From: an uncultured Collinsella sp.
Lineage (GTDB): Bacteria > Actinomycetota > Coriobacteriia > Coriobacteriales > Coriobacteriaceae
NCBI GenBank assembly: GCA_900543945.1
Contig: UQTN01000050.1
Span: 1 to 15,029, forward strand
Direction of reading: 5' to 3'
Length of the DNA stretch: 15,029 bases
In this document: positions 6,141-13,499 of the stretch, one piece after another
How the letters are laid out: each line of letters begins with the position of its first letter
How positions within the stretch are numbered: position 1 is the first letter of the stretch
Made by a program: the position numbers and the translations under genes
The notes under the pieces: model-generated
What the model saw: only the letters and a program-made list of their open reading frames with translations
The model's database searches: none
What the model was told of the DNA's origin: nothing

Positions 6141-6166
6141 GCTATGGGTGCTAAGGACAAGAGGGG

Positions 6167-7558
6167 ATGACGGTGGATTTAAACAGGCTGATTCTGGGCA
6201 AGAGCTACAACTCTACCAAGGTCTTTCGTACGGCCCAGCATGTGGTTCAGGCCATCCTGCTCGGTATTGTCGTTCCGGCGCTTATCCTGCTGCTTATCTG
6301 GGATTTAACCGATAATCCCAATCCCGTTCCGGGCGTTGTCGTTATTGCCGGTCTGGTCATGCTGTGCTTCTTTTTCTCGTATGTCTTTGTGGTCCCCGAC
6401 GACCTCACATCGAGCGCAACCGACCGTACGCTCGCCATCGCATCAAAAATATTCGCCTACACGTCGCGCGGCCTTACGCCCGAAGCGGCCCTGGGCGCCT
6501 CTAAAATTATCCTGTCCGAGACCATCGCCTCTGCCATCTGCTTTACCGATGGCAAACAGGTGTTGGCAAGCTGGGGCGAGGACTCGGCAAAGTGCCCTGC
6601 CGGCACCCCGGTTGTGCTCAAGACCACGCTCAACGTGATCGAGTCCGGCGAGCAGAGTGTATTTTCGCGCGACGCCTCCAATGAGACGGGCGGCTATTTT
6701 CCCCGCCTGCGCGCCGGCATTGTCGCGCCGCTTACCGTGCGCGGGCATTGCGTGGGTACGCTCGAGCTGTACTATCCCCGCCTGAGCAGCATCGATATGC
6801 GCCAGACGGCGTTGGCCTCGGGTTTTGCCGATCTCATCTCCACGCAGCTCGCCAGCTTTGAGCTCGAGCGCCAGGACGAGCTCACAGCCCGCGTGGAGCT
6901 GCGCGCCCTGCAGTCGCAGGTCGACCCGCATTTTCTATTCAATACCATTAGCACGATTGTGTCGCTCGTTCGAACCGAGCCCGACAAGGCACGATCGCTG
7001 CTGATCGACTTCTCCAACTACTATCGTCAGACGCTTTCTGACTCCGATACACTCACCACGCTCGAGCACGAGGTGGAACAGGGCACCCGTTATATCAATC
7101 TTATGCAGGCCCGGTATGGTGATGGCCGTCTGCGCGTTTCGGTCGACATCGACTTTGAGGTGCGCGACAGCCTGGTGCCGCCGTTTATCTTGCAGCCGCT
7201 GCTCGAAAACTGCATCAAGCATGCGCAGCGCGAGACCGAGCCGCTTTCTATTCGTGTTAGGGCTTTTGAGACCGATGACGGCTTGGAGATCATCGTCGAA
7301 GATGACGGCATCGGTATGAGCGAAGAAGTCTGCGCGCATCTGTTTGAGCAGCATCGCCGAGAGGAGCCCGAGAGCATTACCGCCGACGGATCCATCAAGC
7401 GAGGTTGCGGCCTGGCGCTCTTCAACGTGCTTCAGCGCATCCATTTCTTTTACGGAGAAGATTCCGGCATGCGCGTGAAGTCCCAGGAAGGCGTGGGAAC
7501 ACAGGTCATCGTTGAATTGAACGGCGAGCCGCATGAACCGGCGCCGTTGACGGTGTAG
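6167..7558 (+). CDS. LytS-type sensor histidine kinase (first copy)
   Basis: A 463-residue membrane kinase. Two hydrophobic helices (about 27-46 and 56-76) are followed by a GAF-like domain (about 85-230; core AGIVAPLTVRGHCVGTLELYY at 183-203). The His_kinase region has the phospho-acceptor His255 in LQSQVDPHFLFNT, and the ATPase domain has the N-box PLLENCIKHA (344-353), EDDGIGM (378-384) and a Gly-rich lid GCGLALFNV (413-421). LytS relatives usually carry a five-helix LYT input; here only two helices remain, so the GAF-like part is the likely sensor. The ligand is unknown. GAGGGG directly abuts the ATG at 6167; a GTG at 6173 would have ideal spacing, so the true start may be two codons later. 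The response regulator gene follows after 37 bases. It is a clear paralogue of the kinase at 12084. Confidence 0.92.
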   Translation: MTVDLNRLILGKSYNSTKVFRTAQHVVQAILLGIVVPALILLLIWDLTDNPNPVPGVVVIAGLVMLCFFFSYVFVVPDDLTSSATDRTLAIASKIFAYTSRGLTPEAALGASKIILSETIASAICFTDGKQVLASWGEDSAKCPAGTPVVLKTTLNVIESGEQSVFSRDASNETGGYFPRLRAGIVAPLTVRGHCVGTLELYYPRLSSIDMRQTALASGFADLISTQLASFELERQDELTARVELRALQSQVDPHFLFNTISTIVSLVRTEPDKARSLLIDFSNYYRQTLSDSDTLTTLEHEVEQGTRYINLMQARYGDGRLRVSVDIDFEVRDSLVPPFILQPLLENCIKHAQRETEPLSIRVRAFETDDGLEIIVEDDGIGMSEEVCAHLFEQHRREEPESITADGSIKRGCGLALFNVLQRIHFFYGEDSGMRVKSQEGVGTQVIVELNGEPHEPAPLTV

Positions 7559-7595
7559 CACGCGGTTGGATTGAGAAAAAAGAGGGGAAGCACAT

Positions 7596-8330
7596 ATGTC
7601 CGAAGGCTGGAACATCTTGGTGGTTGATGACGAGCCTCCAATTAGGGCTGAGCTACGCTATCTGTTGGAAAAGGATGCACGTGTGGGACAGATTGCCGAG
7701 GCGGGCAATGTCACCGAGGCCGCGGAGTCGATTCTGTCGAACAAGCCCGACGTGCTGTTTTTGGATATCACGATGCCCGGCCGCTCGGGAATCGAGCTTG
7801 CCGAGACGCTGCAGAACCTAAAAACGCCGCCGGTCGTGGTGTTTGTGACGGCATTTGCCGAGTATGCGGCCGATGCCTATAACCTTGATGCGGTCGACTA
7901 TGTCGTCAAGCCGGTCGAGGACGCACGCCTGTCAAAGGCACTCGACAAGATCGAGGCAGCCTTGGGTGCCCGTCGTGTTATCCACGCTCCGCGCCAGCCT
8001 TTGCGTCTGACGGTGGACCGCGGGGGCAAAAAGGTGTTCATTCCCGCCGCAGACGTCTGCTACTTTGAGGCGCGCGCCGATTTTTGCAACGCCATCTGCG
8101 CCGAGGGAACCTACCTGATCAATGAGTCGATCTCTTCGCTCGAGCGTCGCTTGGGCTCCGAGGGCTTTATTCGCGTTCATCGCAGCTATCTGGTCAATTT
8201 GGAAGACGTGCACAATGTTGAGATTGGCTCCACGGGGTTGATGGAGCTCAGGCTCGACCGCGTGAGCTCGACGGTGCCGGTGTCCCGTCGTCGTGCCGCC
8301 GAGGTCAAGTCGCACCTGGGGCTTGCGTAA
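7596..8330 (+). CDS. LytTR-family response regulator (first copy)
   Basis: A 244-residue cytoplasmic regulator. The receiver domain (about 5-125) shows the acidic pocket Asp11-Asp12, phospho-acceptor Asp57 in LFLDITMPG, Thr85 in VFVTAF and Lys105 in VVKPVE. The DNA-binding LytTR domain (about 140-242) shows KKVFIPAADVCYFEARADF, the hallmark FIRVHRSYLVN and the terminal TVPVSRRRAAEVK. It should be phosphorylated by the kinase encoded 37 bases upstream and bind direct-repeat sites. ATG at 7596 follows AGAGGGG eight bases upstream. Its targets are not shown by the sequence; the next genes (phospholipase-like, transporter, glycosyltransferase) are candidates. Confidence 0.94.
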   Translation: MSEGWNILVVDDEPPIRAELRYLLEKDARVGQIAEAGNVTEAAESILSNKPDVLFLDITMPGRSGIELAETLQNLKTPPVVVFVTAFAEYAADAYNLDAVDYVVKPVEDARLSKALDKIEAALGARRVIHAPRQPLRLTVDRGGKKVFIPAADVCYFEARADFCNAICAEGTYLINESISSLERRLGSEGFIRVHRSYLVNLEDVHNVEIGSTGLMELRLDRVSSTVPVSRRRAAEVKSHLGLA

Positions 8331-8384
8331 GAGGCTTGCGTGTCGTCGTTTACCATCGCAGGTTTGGTATGGGCGCGCGGTGGG

Positions 8385-8390
8385 CATAAT
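8385..8390 (+). promoter_or_regulatory. Possible -10 box before the phospholipase-like gene
   Basis: CATAAT follows GGTGGG and lies 32 bases before the start codon at 8423. TTTGGT 16 bases upstream is a poor -35. Similar T-G-G-G-(G)-TA-n-n-AT sequences precede the two next genes, which is the only support. Confidence 0.25.
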
Positions 8391-8422
8391 GGGTGGCATC
8401 GAATGAAATCGAAAGGATCATT

Positions 8423-9367
8423 ATGCCCGCGCTTATCACCCATCATCTGTTTGGCGAGGAAAGCATCGACCGTCTTCCGCAGGGCGTCATCACGTCCGAT
8501 GAAGAGCGCATTGCCTTTATCTTGGGCAACCAAGGCCCCGACCCGTTTTTCTTTCACATTCTGACACCGCGTGTTTCCGACTGCACGCTGCTGGCGCAGG
8601 TCATGCATCGGTCGCGCATGTCTCGCCAGTTCGCGTGCCTGCGCGATGGCGTGTCGCATCTGCTGCCGCGCGACGCCAGCTTGGGTCGTGCCTTTGCGCT
8701 GGGCCTGCTGTCTCATTACGTGCTCGACCGCAACGCTCACCCCTTTGTCTATGAGCAACAGTTTGGCATCGTGGAGTCCGATTCAGAGCTTGAGGATTCG
8801 AGCAGTCAGGTCCATGCCGTGATCGAGAGCGACCTGGATGTACTGATGCTGCAGCTTAAACGCGATGGCGCTACGGTCGACGATTACCCGCCGGCGGGCG
8901 AGATCGTCACCACCGATCGCATCAATCGCGTGGCCGGCGTGCTGATGAGCTATGTTGCCGGACGCGTGTACGGCATTGACATTCCGGCGGGGGAGTACGG
9001 TGCTGCCGTTGCCAATATGCAGCGACTTTACCGCGCGATTGAGCCGGCCGGCTCCGCAAAGACGCGCGCGATCTCGCTGGTTGAGGGCTTGGTGCACGAC
9101 TACTCGCTGCTCGACGGCCTTGCCCATCGCGTGACGACTGAGCTGCCCGAGCGCACCGGTAACCTGGGCCATCTGACATGGAAGAATCCTTTTACCGACG
9201 AGGTCTCGAACGAGAGTTTCCCCGAGGTCTTTGATCGCGCGCTGGTCGATTACGAGTGCACGGTCGCACGTTTTATCGAGACCGGCGACATGGACGCCGT
9301 GACCGGCCACATCAACTACAGCGGTCGCGTGCTCGAAGCCGATGAGGAGTTCGACCGCGAGGAATAG
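8423..9367 (+). CDS. Zinc-dependent phospholipase C family protein
   Basis: A 314-residue, largely helical protein. His7 and His8 near the N-terminus, GNQGPDPFFF (35-44), ALGLLSHYVLDRNAHPF (92-108) and HAVIESDLD (131-139) give the His/Asp/Glu set used for zinc binding in the Zn_dep_PLPC family. In secreted members these residues hydrolyse phospholipids. Here no signal peptide or membrane segment is seen, so the protein should be cytoplasmic and may act on an intracellular phosphoester or phospholipid; the reaction is not established. ATG at 8423 is preferred over an in-frame GTG at 8393 because AAAGGA lies six bases upstream and the metal-ligand His7-His8 then sits near the N-terminus as the family expects. 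It lies 92 bases after the response regulator gene and 101 bases before the transporter gene. Confidence 0.8.
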   Translation: MPALITHHLFGEESIDRLPQGVITSDEERIAFILGNQGPDPFFFHILTPRVSDCTLLAQVMHRSRMSRQFACLRDGVSHLLPRDASLGRAFALGLLSHYVLDRNAHPFVYEQQFGIVESDSELEDSSSQVHAVIESDLDVLMLQLKRDGATVDDYPPAGEIVTTDRINRVAGVLMSYVAGRVYGIDIPAGEYGAAVANMQRLYRAIEPAGSAKTRAISLVEGLVHDYSLLDGLAHRVTTELPERTGNLGHLTWKNPFTDEVSNESFPEVFDRALVDYECTVARFIETGDMDAVTGHINYSGRVLEADEEFDREE

Positions 9368-9421
9368 GGCCCGTGAGTGCCCCTTTGCCGAATCCTTACC
9401 GGCGGTTCTGGACAATTGGGG

Positions 9422-9427
9422 TACGAT
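9422..9427 (+). promoter_or_regulatory. Possible -10 box before the MFS transporter gene
   Basis: TACGAT preceded by TTGGGG lies 41 bases before the start at 9469. No good -35 is seen at 16-18 bases. Support comes mainly from similarity to sites at 8385 and 10821. Confidence 0.22.
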
Positions 9428-9468
9428 GAACTAACTGCATATCGGGCGAATACGAAGGGTCCCTGTCC

Positions 9469-10728
9469 ATGAAATACACCAAGCTCGAGCGTAACTGGGT
9501 TATGTATGATGTGGGCAATTCGGCCCTCGTGCTGCTCAATACCTCGGTGGTGCCCATTTACTTTAACGCCATCAATACCGGCGCTTCCTCGGCCGACCTG
9601 GTGGTCGCCTGGGGCAATGCGCAGACGATCGCCTCGCTGGTCATCGCCATGCTCATGCCCATTCTGGGCGCACTTGCCGACTACGCCGGCAACAAGATCA
9701 AGTTCTTCTTGGGCTTCTTCCTCACGGGCCTGGTGCTTTGCCTGGCGCAGGCTATCCCAATGTCCGCCATGGCATTTTTGACCGTGTACGTGCTGTGCAC
9801 CATCGGCCTTAACTCTTCTATGACGTTCTACGACGCCATGCTGCCCGACATTACCACCGACGAGCGCATGGACGCCGTGTCCAGCTCGGGCTATGCCTGG
9901 GGCTACATCGGTTCCACCGTGCCGTTCGTCATCTGCCTGGCGCTCATCATGGGTGGCCCCGCTCTTGGCGTCCCCACCATGCTGGCAACGCGTCTGTCGT
10001 TTATCATCACTGGTGCCTGGTGGCTCATCTTTACCCTGCCGCTCATTCGCACCTATAAGCAAAAGTACGGTCGCGAGCGCAAGCCCGAAGACACCATCGG
10101 CCACATCGTGGGCGGTGTGTTCTCCGAGGTCGGACACACCATGCGCGAGATCGCTCACAACAAGACCGTGCTGGTCTACATGATCGCGTTCTTCTTCTAT
10201 ATCGACGGTGTGCACACGGTCATTTCCATGGCCACCAGTTACGGATCGGCCTTGGGCATCGATTCGACGCAGCTGGTGCTGGCGCTGCTCGTTACGCAGT
10301 TCGTGGCCTTTCCGTCCGCCATCATCTACGGCAAGCTCGCCGGACGCGTGGGCACGCTCAACATGATCTTGGTGGCAGTCGCCGCCTATATGGGCATCGT
10401 GCTCTTTGCCGCGTTCTTCCTAAAGACCGCCTTTGAGTTTTGGGTGCTTGCCATTTTGGTCGGCCTGTTCCAGGGCGGCGTGCAGGCGCTCAGCCGTAGC
10501 TACTTTGGCCGCATTATTCCCAAGGAAAAGTCCAACGAGTACTACGGCTTCTTTGACATCTTTGGTCGTTATGCAAGCGTTATGGGCACCTTCCTGGTGT
10601 CGGTTGTCACCTCGCTGACCGGCAACCCCTCGCTGGGCGTCCTGTCTATCGGCGTGCTGCTGGTGGTGGGCTTTATGCTGCTGGTCCGCTTGTCCCGCAT
10701 GACTCGGGCGGCAGAGCATGCCGCATAG
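9469..10728 (+). CDS. MFS transporter, UMF1/Atg22-like
   Basis: A 419-residue membrane protein with about 12 hydrophobic helices. The N-terminus WVMYDVGNSALVLLNTSVVPIYF (10-32) and the MPILGALADYAGNKIKFF segment (63-80) are typical of the UMF1 (Atg22-like) branch of the major facilitator superfamily. So are FYDAMLPDI (122-130) and the GGVQALSRSYFGRIIPKEKSNEYYGFFD stretch (about 336-363). A central cytoplasmic loop (about 191-229) is charged. Yeast Atg22 exports amino acids from the vacuole; bacterial members are mostly uncharacterised, so the substrate is unknown. The ribosome site is weak (AAGGG ten bases upstream), suggesting modest expression. It stands between the phospholipase-like and glycosyltransferase genes; a strong terminator 115 bases downstream ends its transcript unless it serves as the leader of the next gene. 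Confidence 0.88.
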   Translation: MKYTKLERNWVMYDVGNSALVLLNTSVVPIYFNAINTGASSADLVVAWGNAQTIASLVIAMLMPILGALADYAGNKIKFFLGFFLTGLVLCLAQAIPMSAMAFLTVYVLCTIGLNSSMTFYDAMLPDITTDERMDAVSSSGYAWGYIGSTVPFVICLALIMGGPALGVPTMLATRLSFIITGAWWLIFTLPLIRTYKQKYGRERKPEDTIGHIVGGVFSEVGHTMREIAHNKTVLVYMIAFFFYIDGVHTVISMATSYGSALGIDSTQLVLALLVTQFVAFPSAIIYGKLAGRVGTLNMILVAVAAYMGIVLFAAFFLKTAFEFWVLAILVGLFQGGVQALSRSYFGRIIPKEKSNEYYGFFDIFGRYASVMGTFLVSVVTSLTGNPSLGVLSIGVLLVVGFMLLVRLSRMTRAAEHAA

Positions 10729-10820
10729 GAGCGAGCGGCTATTGTGCCTGTCCACGGTACTCTTTTGGGGTTATCCGCAATAAACATTGCGACTTGCGAG
10801 CAATGATTTGCCCAAGTGGG

Positions 10821-10826
10821 TATGAT
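10821..10826 (+). promoter_or_regulatory. Possible -10 box before the glycosyltransferase gene
   Basis: TATGAT preceded by GTGGG is the best -10-like hexamer in the 171-base gap. No consensus -35 is found. An upstream dyad CATTGC/GCAATG flanks GACTTGCGA (about 10786-10806). If real, transcripts from here pass through the terminator at 10843-10878 before reaching the gene. Confidence 0.25.
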
Positions 10827-10842
10827 GGAATCAGCTAGGTCG

Positions 10843-10878
10843 CGGGGCGTCGCCTGTGTTTGGCGGCGTCCCGTTTTT
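10843..10878 (+). terminator. Strong terminator in the glycosyltransferase leader
   Basis: CGGGGCGTCGCC (10843-10854) pairs with GGCGGCGTCCCG (10862-10873) over 12 bp with two G-T wobbles and a seven-base loop, then TTTTT (10874-10878). It lies 115 bases after the transporter stop and ends 21 bases before the glycosyltransferase start. It can be the transporter terminator, an attenuator for the downstream operon, or both. Confidence 0.82.
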
Positions 10879-10899
10879 GTGTTGCAGGGAGGGTAAGGC

Positions 10900-12087
10900 A
10901 TGAACGCCACGGTCGTGATTCCAACGTATTGGGCGGGCGATGACGCTCGCGCAAACGCCCCTGGCACCTATGACCATTCGACACGACTCAACGCCGATAA
11001 TCCCGAACTCGACCGCTGCCTGGCCTCGCTTGAACAGGTGCGCGACATCCCGCGCATCATCCTTTTGGTGGTCTGTCCCGTTTCTGCTACAGCCGATGTG
11101 TCGCTGCGCGTGCACGAGATTGTCGACGCGCATCCCACGCTCAAGGTCACCGTTGTCACCAACACCCAGGCCTCGCGCATCGCAGACCGGGTTGCTCAGA
11201 TCGCGCCTAAGGGTTCGGGCGAGTGCGTGAGCCTGCGAGGCTACGGTGCCATCCGCAACATGGGGCTAGCTTGTGCCGCTGTGCTGGGGCATGACGCGGT
11301 TATCTTTTTGGATGACGATGAGACTGTCATCGACGCCGACTTTATGAAGCGCGCGACCTATGCGTTGGGGCAGCAGACGCGTCAGGGCTTGCCGATCTTG
11401 GTCAAGAGCGGCTATTTCTACGATCGCGACGGATCGCCGCTTGCTCCCACGGACAAGGCGGGCATCTGCCATCGTTGGTGGACCAAGCGCATCGAGTTCA
11501 ACCGTTGGATGAAAAAGGCGCTCTCGGGCACCCGCATCTCGCGCTCCAACTACGTGTGCGGCGGCCTGATGGCCCTGCACGCCCGCGCCTTTACGCGTGT
11601 GGCCTTTGACCCGTTTATCACCCGCGGCGAGGACTTGGATTACCTCTTTAACATGCGTATGTTTGGCTACGACGTGTGGTTTGATAACGAGTGGACCGTG
11701 CGCCATCTGCCTCCGGAGTCCGAAAAGCGCTCACCGCGCTTTATGCAGGATGTATACCGTTGGTACTACGAACGGGCCAAGTTGACGTTCGCCGCGCATC
11801 AAAAGGAGCTCATCCCCGTTACGGCGGCATCGCTCATGCCCTACCCGGGCCCGTGGATTTCGCGCGAGCTCGACGACCGCGTGCGCAAGACCGCTATGGT
11901 CCGCAGCGTGTTTACCCGCGAGCATGAGGGCTACCTGCGCATTTGGCGCCATGGTATCGGCGAGGCAAAGGCCTATGCGCGCCAAAACGCTGCAAGCTAC
12001 CTGCGTTTCCAGAGCTTTTGGCCCAAGATCATGGACGGGCTTTGGCGTGACGCACAACTGATCAGTATCCTGGAGGGGGCCGAATGA
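10900..12087 (+). CDS. GT-A family glycosyltransferase (GT2-like)
   Basis: A 395-residue protein without signal peptide or membrane helix. The N-terminal TVVIPTYWAG begins a Rossmann-like nucleotide-sugar domain; FLDDDE (136-141) supplies the metal-binding DXD-type motif; YVCGGLMALHARAF (218-231) and RGEDLDYLFNMRMFGYDVWF (242-261) hold the acceptor/catalytic acid region, with His269 of HLPPE as a possible extra metal ligand. This layout fits GT2-like glycosyltransferases. Donor and acceptor are unknown; a cell-surface glycan or glycolipid is the usual product. The C-terminal third (about 285-395) is helical and not recognised. AGGGAGGG lies seven bases before the ATG. Its stop overlaps the start of the following sensor kinase (ATGA, 12084-12087), implying translational coupling, an unusual partnership for a glycosyltransferase. 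Confidence 0.82.
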   Translation: MNATVVIPTYWAGDDARANAPGTYDHSTRLNADNPELDRCLASLEQVRDIPRIILLVVCPVSATADVSLRVHEIVDAHPTLKVTVVTNTQASRIADRVAQIAPKGSGECVSLRGYGAIRNMGLACAAVLGHDAVIFLDDDETVIDADFMKRATYALGQQTRQGLPILVKSGYFYDRDGSPLAPTDKAGICHRWWTKRIEFNRWMKKALSGTRISRSNYVCGGLMALHARAFTRVAFDPFITRGEDLDYLFNMRMFGYDVWFDNEWTVRHLPPESEKRSPRFMQDVYRWYYERAKLTFAAHQKELIPVTAASLMPYPGPWISRELDDRVRKTAMVRSVFTREHEGYLRIWRHGIGEAKAYARQNAASYLRFQSFWPKIMDGLWRDAQLISILEGAE

Positions 12088-13427
12088 TCGACCGCCGCGC
12101 CCAGCGCGATAGTTCAATATCAATCTTTCGCATCATTGCCGTTGCATGCGCCATTTGCGTGCTGGTGTACTTTATTTTTGCCTTGGTGACCGGTATCGAG
12201 CCGATCGCCACGGTGATTGCCTGCGCGCTGCTGTGCATCTTTCTGTGCATCTTTATCTTTTTGACGCTCAATCCCGATTCGGTGCGCTCCCAGTACACCG
12301 AGGAGACGCTCTCGGTGGCCTCGGCCATGCTCGAGGACATTAAGGGCGGTCTGACGCAGGAGTCGGCGCGTTTGGTGTGCCGGCGCATTTTGCCCGAGAC
12401 GCGCGCCATGACGGTGGCCATCACCGACGAGGACAACGTGCTTGCCTGCGCGGGCGAGTTTGAGGAAAAACTGCTGCCCGATACTCCCATCCACACGCTT
12501 GCCACACGCTACGTTATCGAACATGGCATCGTGCAGTCGTTCAACCGTATGGTGGATGTCGTGGGCTCGGACGGCTCGCACAACCAAGTTCCCGCCGGCA
12601 TTATCGCCCCCATCAAGGTGGGCGATCGTACCGTCGGCACGCTCAAGTTCTACTACAAGACCCCGCGCGCCGTCGACCGTACCCAGTATGCGCTTGCCTC
12701 GGGCTTTGCCGAGATCTTGTCCACGCAGCTCGCCATCCACGAGCTCGAGGTGCAAAAGGAACTCACGGCGCGCGCCGAGGTGCGTGCGCTGCAGGCGCAG
12801 ATTAACCCGCACTTCCTGTTCAACACGCTGAACACCATTGCATCGTTTACGCGCACCGACCCGCTGCGGGCCCGCGAACTGCTTCGTGAGTTCTCATCGT
12901 TCTATCGTGCTACACTCGACAACTCGGGATCGCTTATTCCGGTCTCGCGCGAGGTCGCACAGACCAAGCGCTACCTTACCTTTGAGAAGGCCCGCTTTGG
13001 CGAGGACCGCGTGCTTGCGACGTTCGATGTGTCCGAGGACGTGGAAGATACGCTGGTGCCGGCGTTCGTGATCCAGCCGATTGTCGAGAACGCCGTACGT
13101 CATGGTATGGGCGATGACGACGCCCTGAGGATCGACGTGACCGTTCACCAAGACGGCGAGGATGCAATCTTGATTGCCGTGGCCGATAATGGCGTGGGCA
13201 TGGATGAGGGTACCGCCGCCAGACTGTTTGACGAGCGCTCTGCCCGTCCCGACGCCAGCTCTCCCCAGGGTGGCGGCGCCGGTGTGGCCATGCACAATAT
13301 TTCGGAGCGCATCCATCGCTTTTATGGGCCGCACTCCTATACGCGTGTCGAATCGGCGCCGGGCAAGGGCACCAAAGTGCTCCTTCATCTTGATTTGTCA
13401 GAGAGCATCTTTGACATTCAAGAGTAA
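12084..13427 (+). CDS. LytS-type sensor histidine kinase (second copy)
   Basis: A 447-residue membrane kinase with two hydrophobic helices (about 14-36 and 40-61) and a GAF-like domain (about 70-220; core AGIIAPIKVGDRTVGTLKFYY at 171-191). The phospho-acceptor is His243 in LQAQINPHFLFNT, and the ATPase domain shows the N-box PIVENAVRHG (332-341), DNGVGM (368-373) and a Gly-rich lid GGGAGVAMHN (396-405). It aligns along its whole length with the kinase at 6167 and shares the loss of the five-helix LYT input. Its ATG overlaps the glycosyltransferase stop by four bases, with GGAGGGGG as the ribosome site inside the upstream gene. The cognate regulator gene follows 72 bases later. The signal is unknown; the coupling suggests something linked to glycan synthesis. 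Confidence 0.93.
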   Translation: MIDRRAQRDSSISIFRIIAVACAICVLVYFIFALVTGIEPIATVIACALLCIFLCIFIFLTLNPDSVRSQYTEETLSVASAMLEDIKGGLTQESARLVCRRILPETRAMTVAITDEDNVLACAGEFEEKLLPDTPIHTLATRYVIEHGIVQSFNRMVDVVGSDGSHNQVPAGIIAPIKVGDRTVGTLKFYYKTPRAVDRTQYALASGFAEILSTQLAIHELEVQKELTARAEVRALQAQINPHFLFNTLNTIASFTRTDPLRARELLREFSSFYRATLDNSGSLIPVSREVAQTKRYLTFEKARFGEDRVLATFDVSEDVEDTLVPAFVIQPIVENAVRHGMGDDDALRIDVTVHQDGEDAILIAVADNGVGMDEGTAARLFDERSARPDASSPQGGGAGVAMHNISERIHRFYGPHSYTRVESAPGKGTKVLLHLDLSESIFDIQE

Positions 13428-13499
13428 AATAAAAGGCTACGGGCTCAACGTCATGCGATGGATGCCCGGCGTAGTTAGTTGACGAAAGGTTTTATCCCT

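Noticed and set aside
4463..6160. Very long - strand ORF (565 residues) opposite the amidohydrolase
   Set aside because: It covers the amidohydrolase gene in antisense, and its Asp/Val/Leu/Gly/Ala-rich translation is the usual product of C-ending codons read backwards. No ribosome site or domain supports it.
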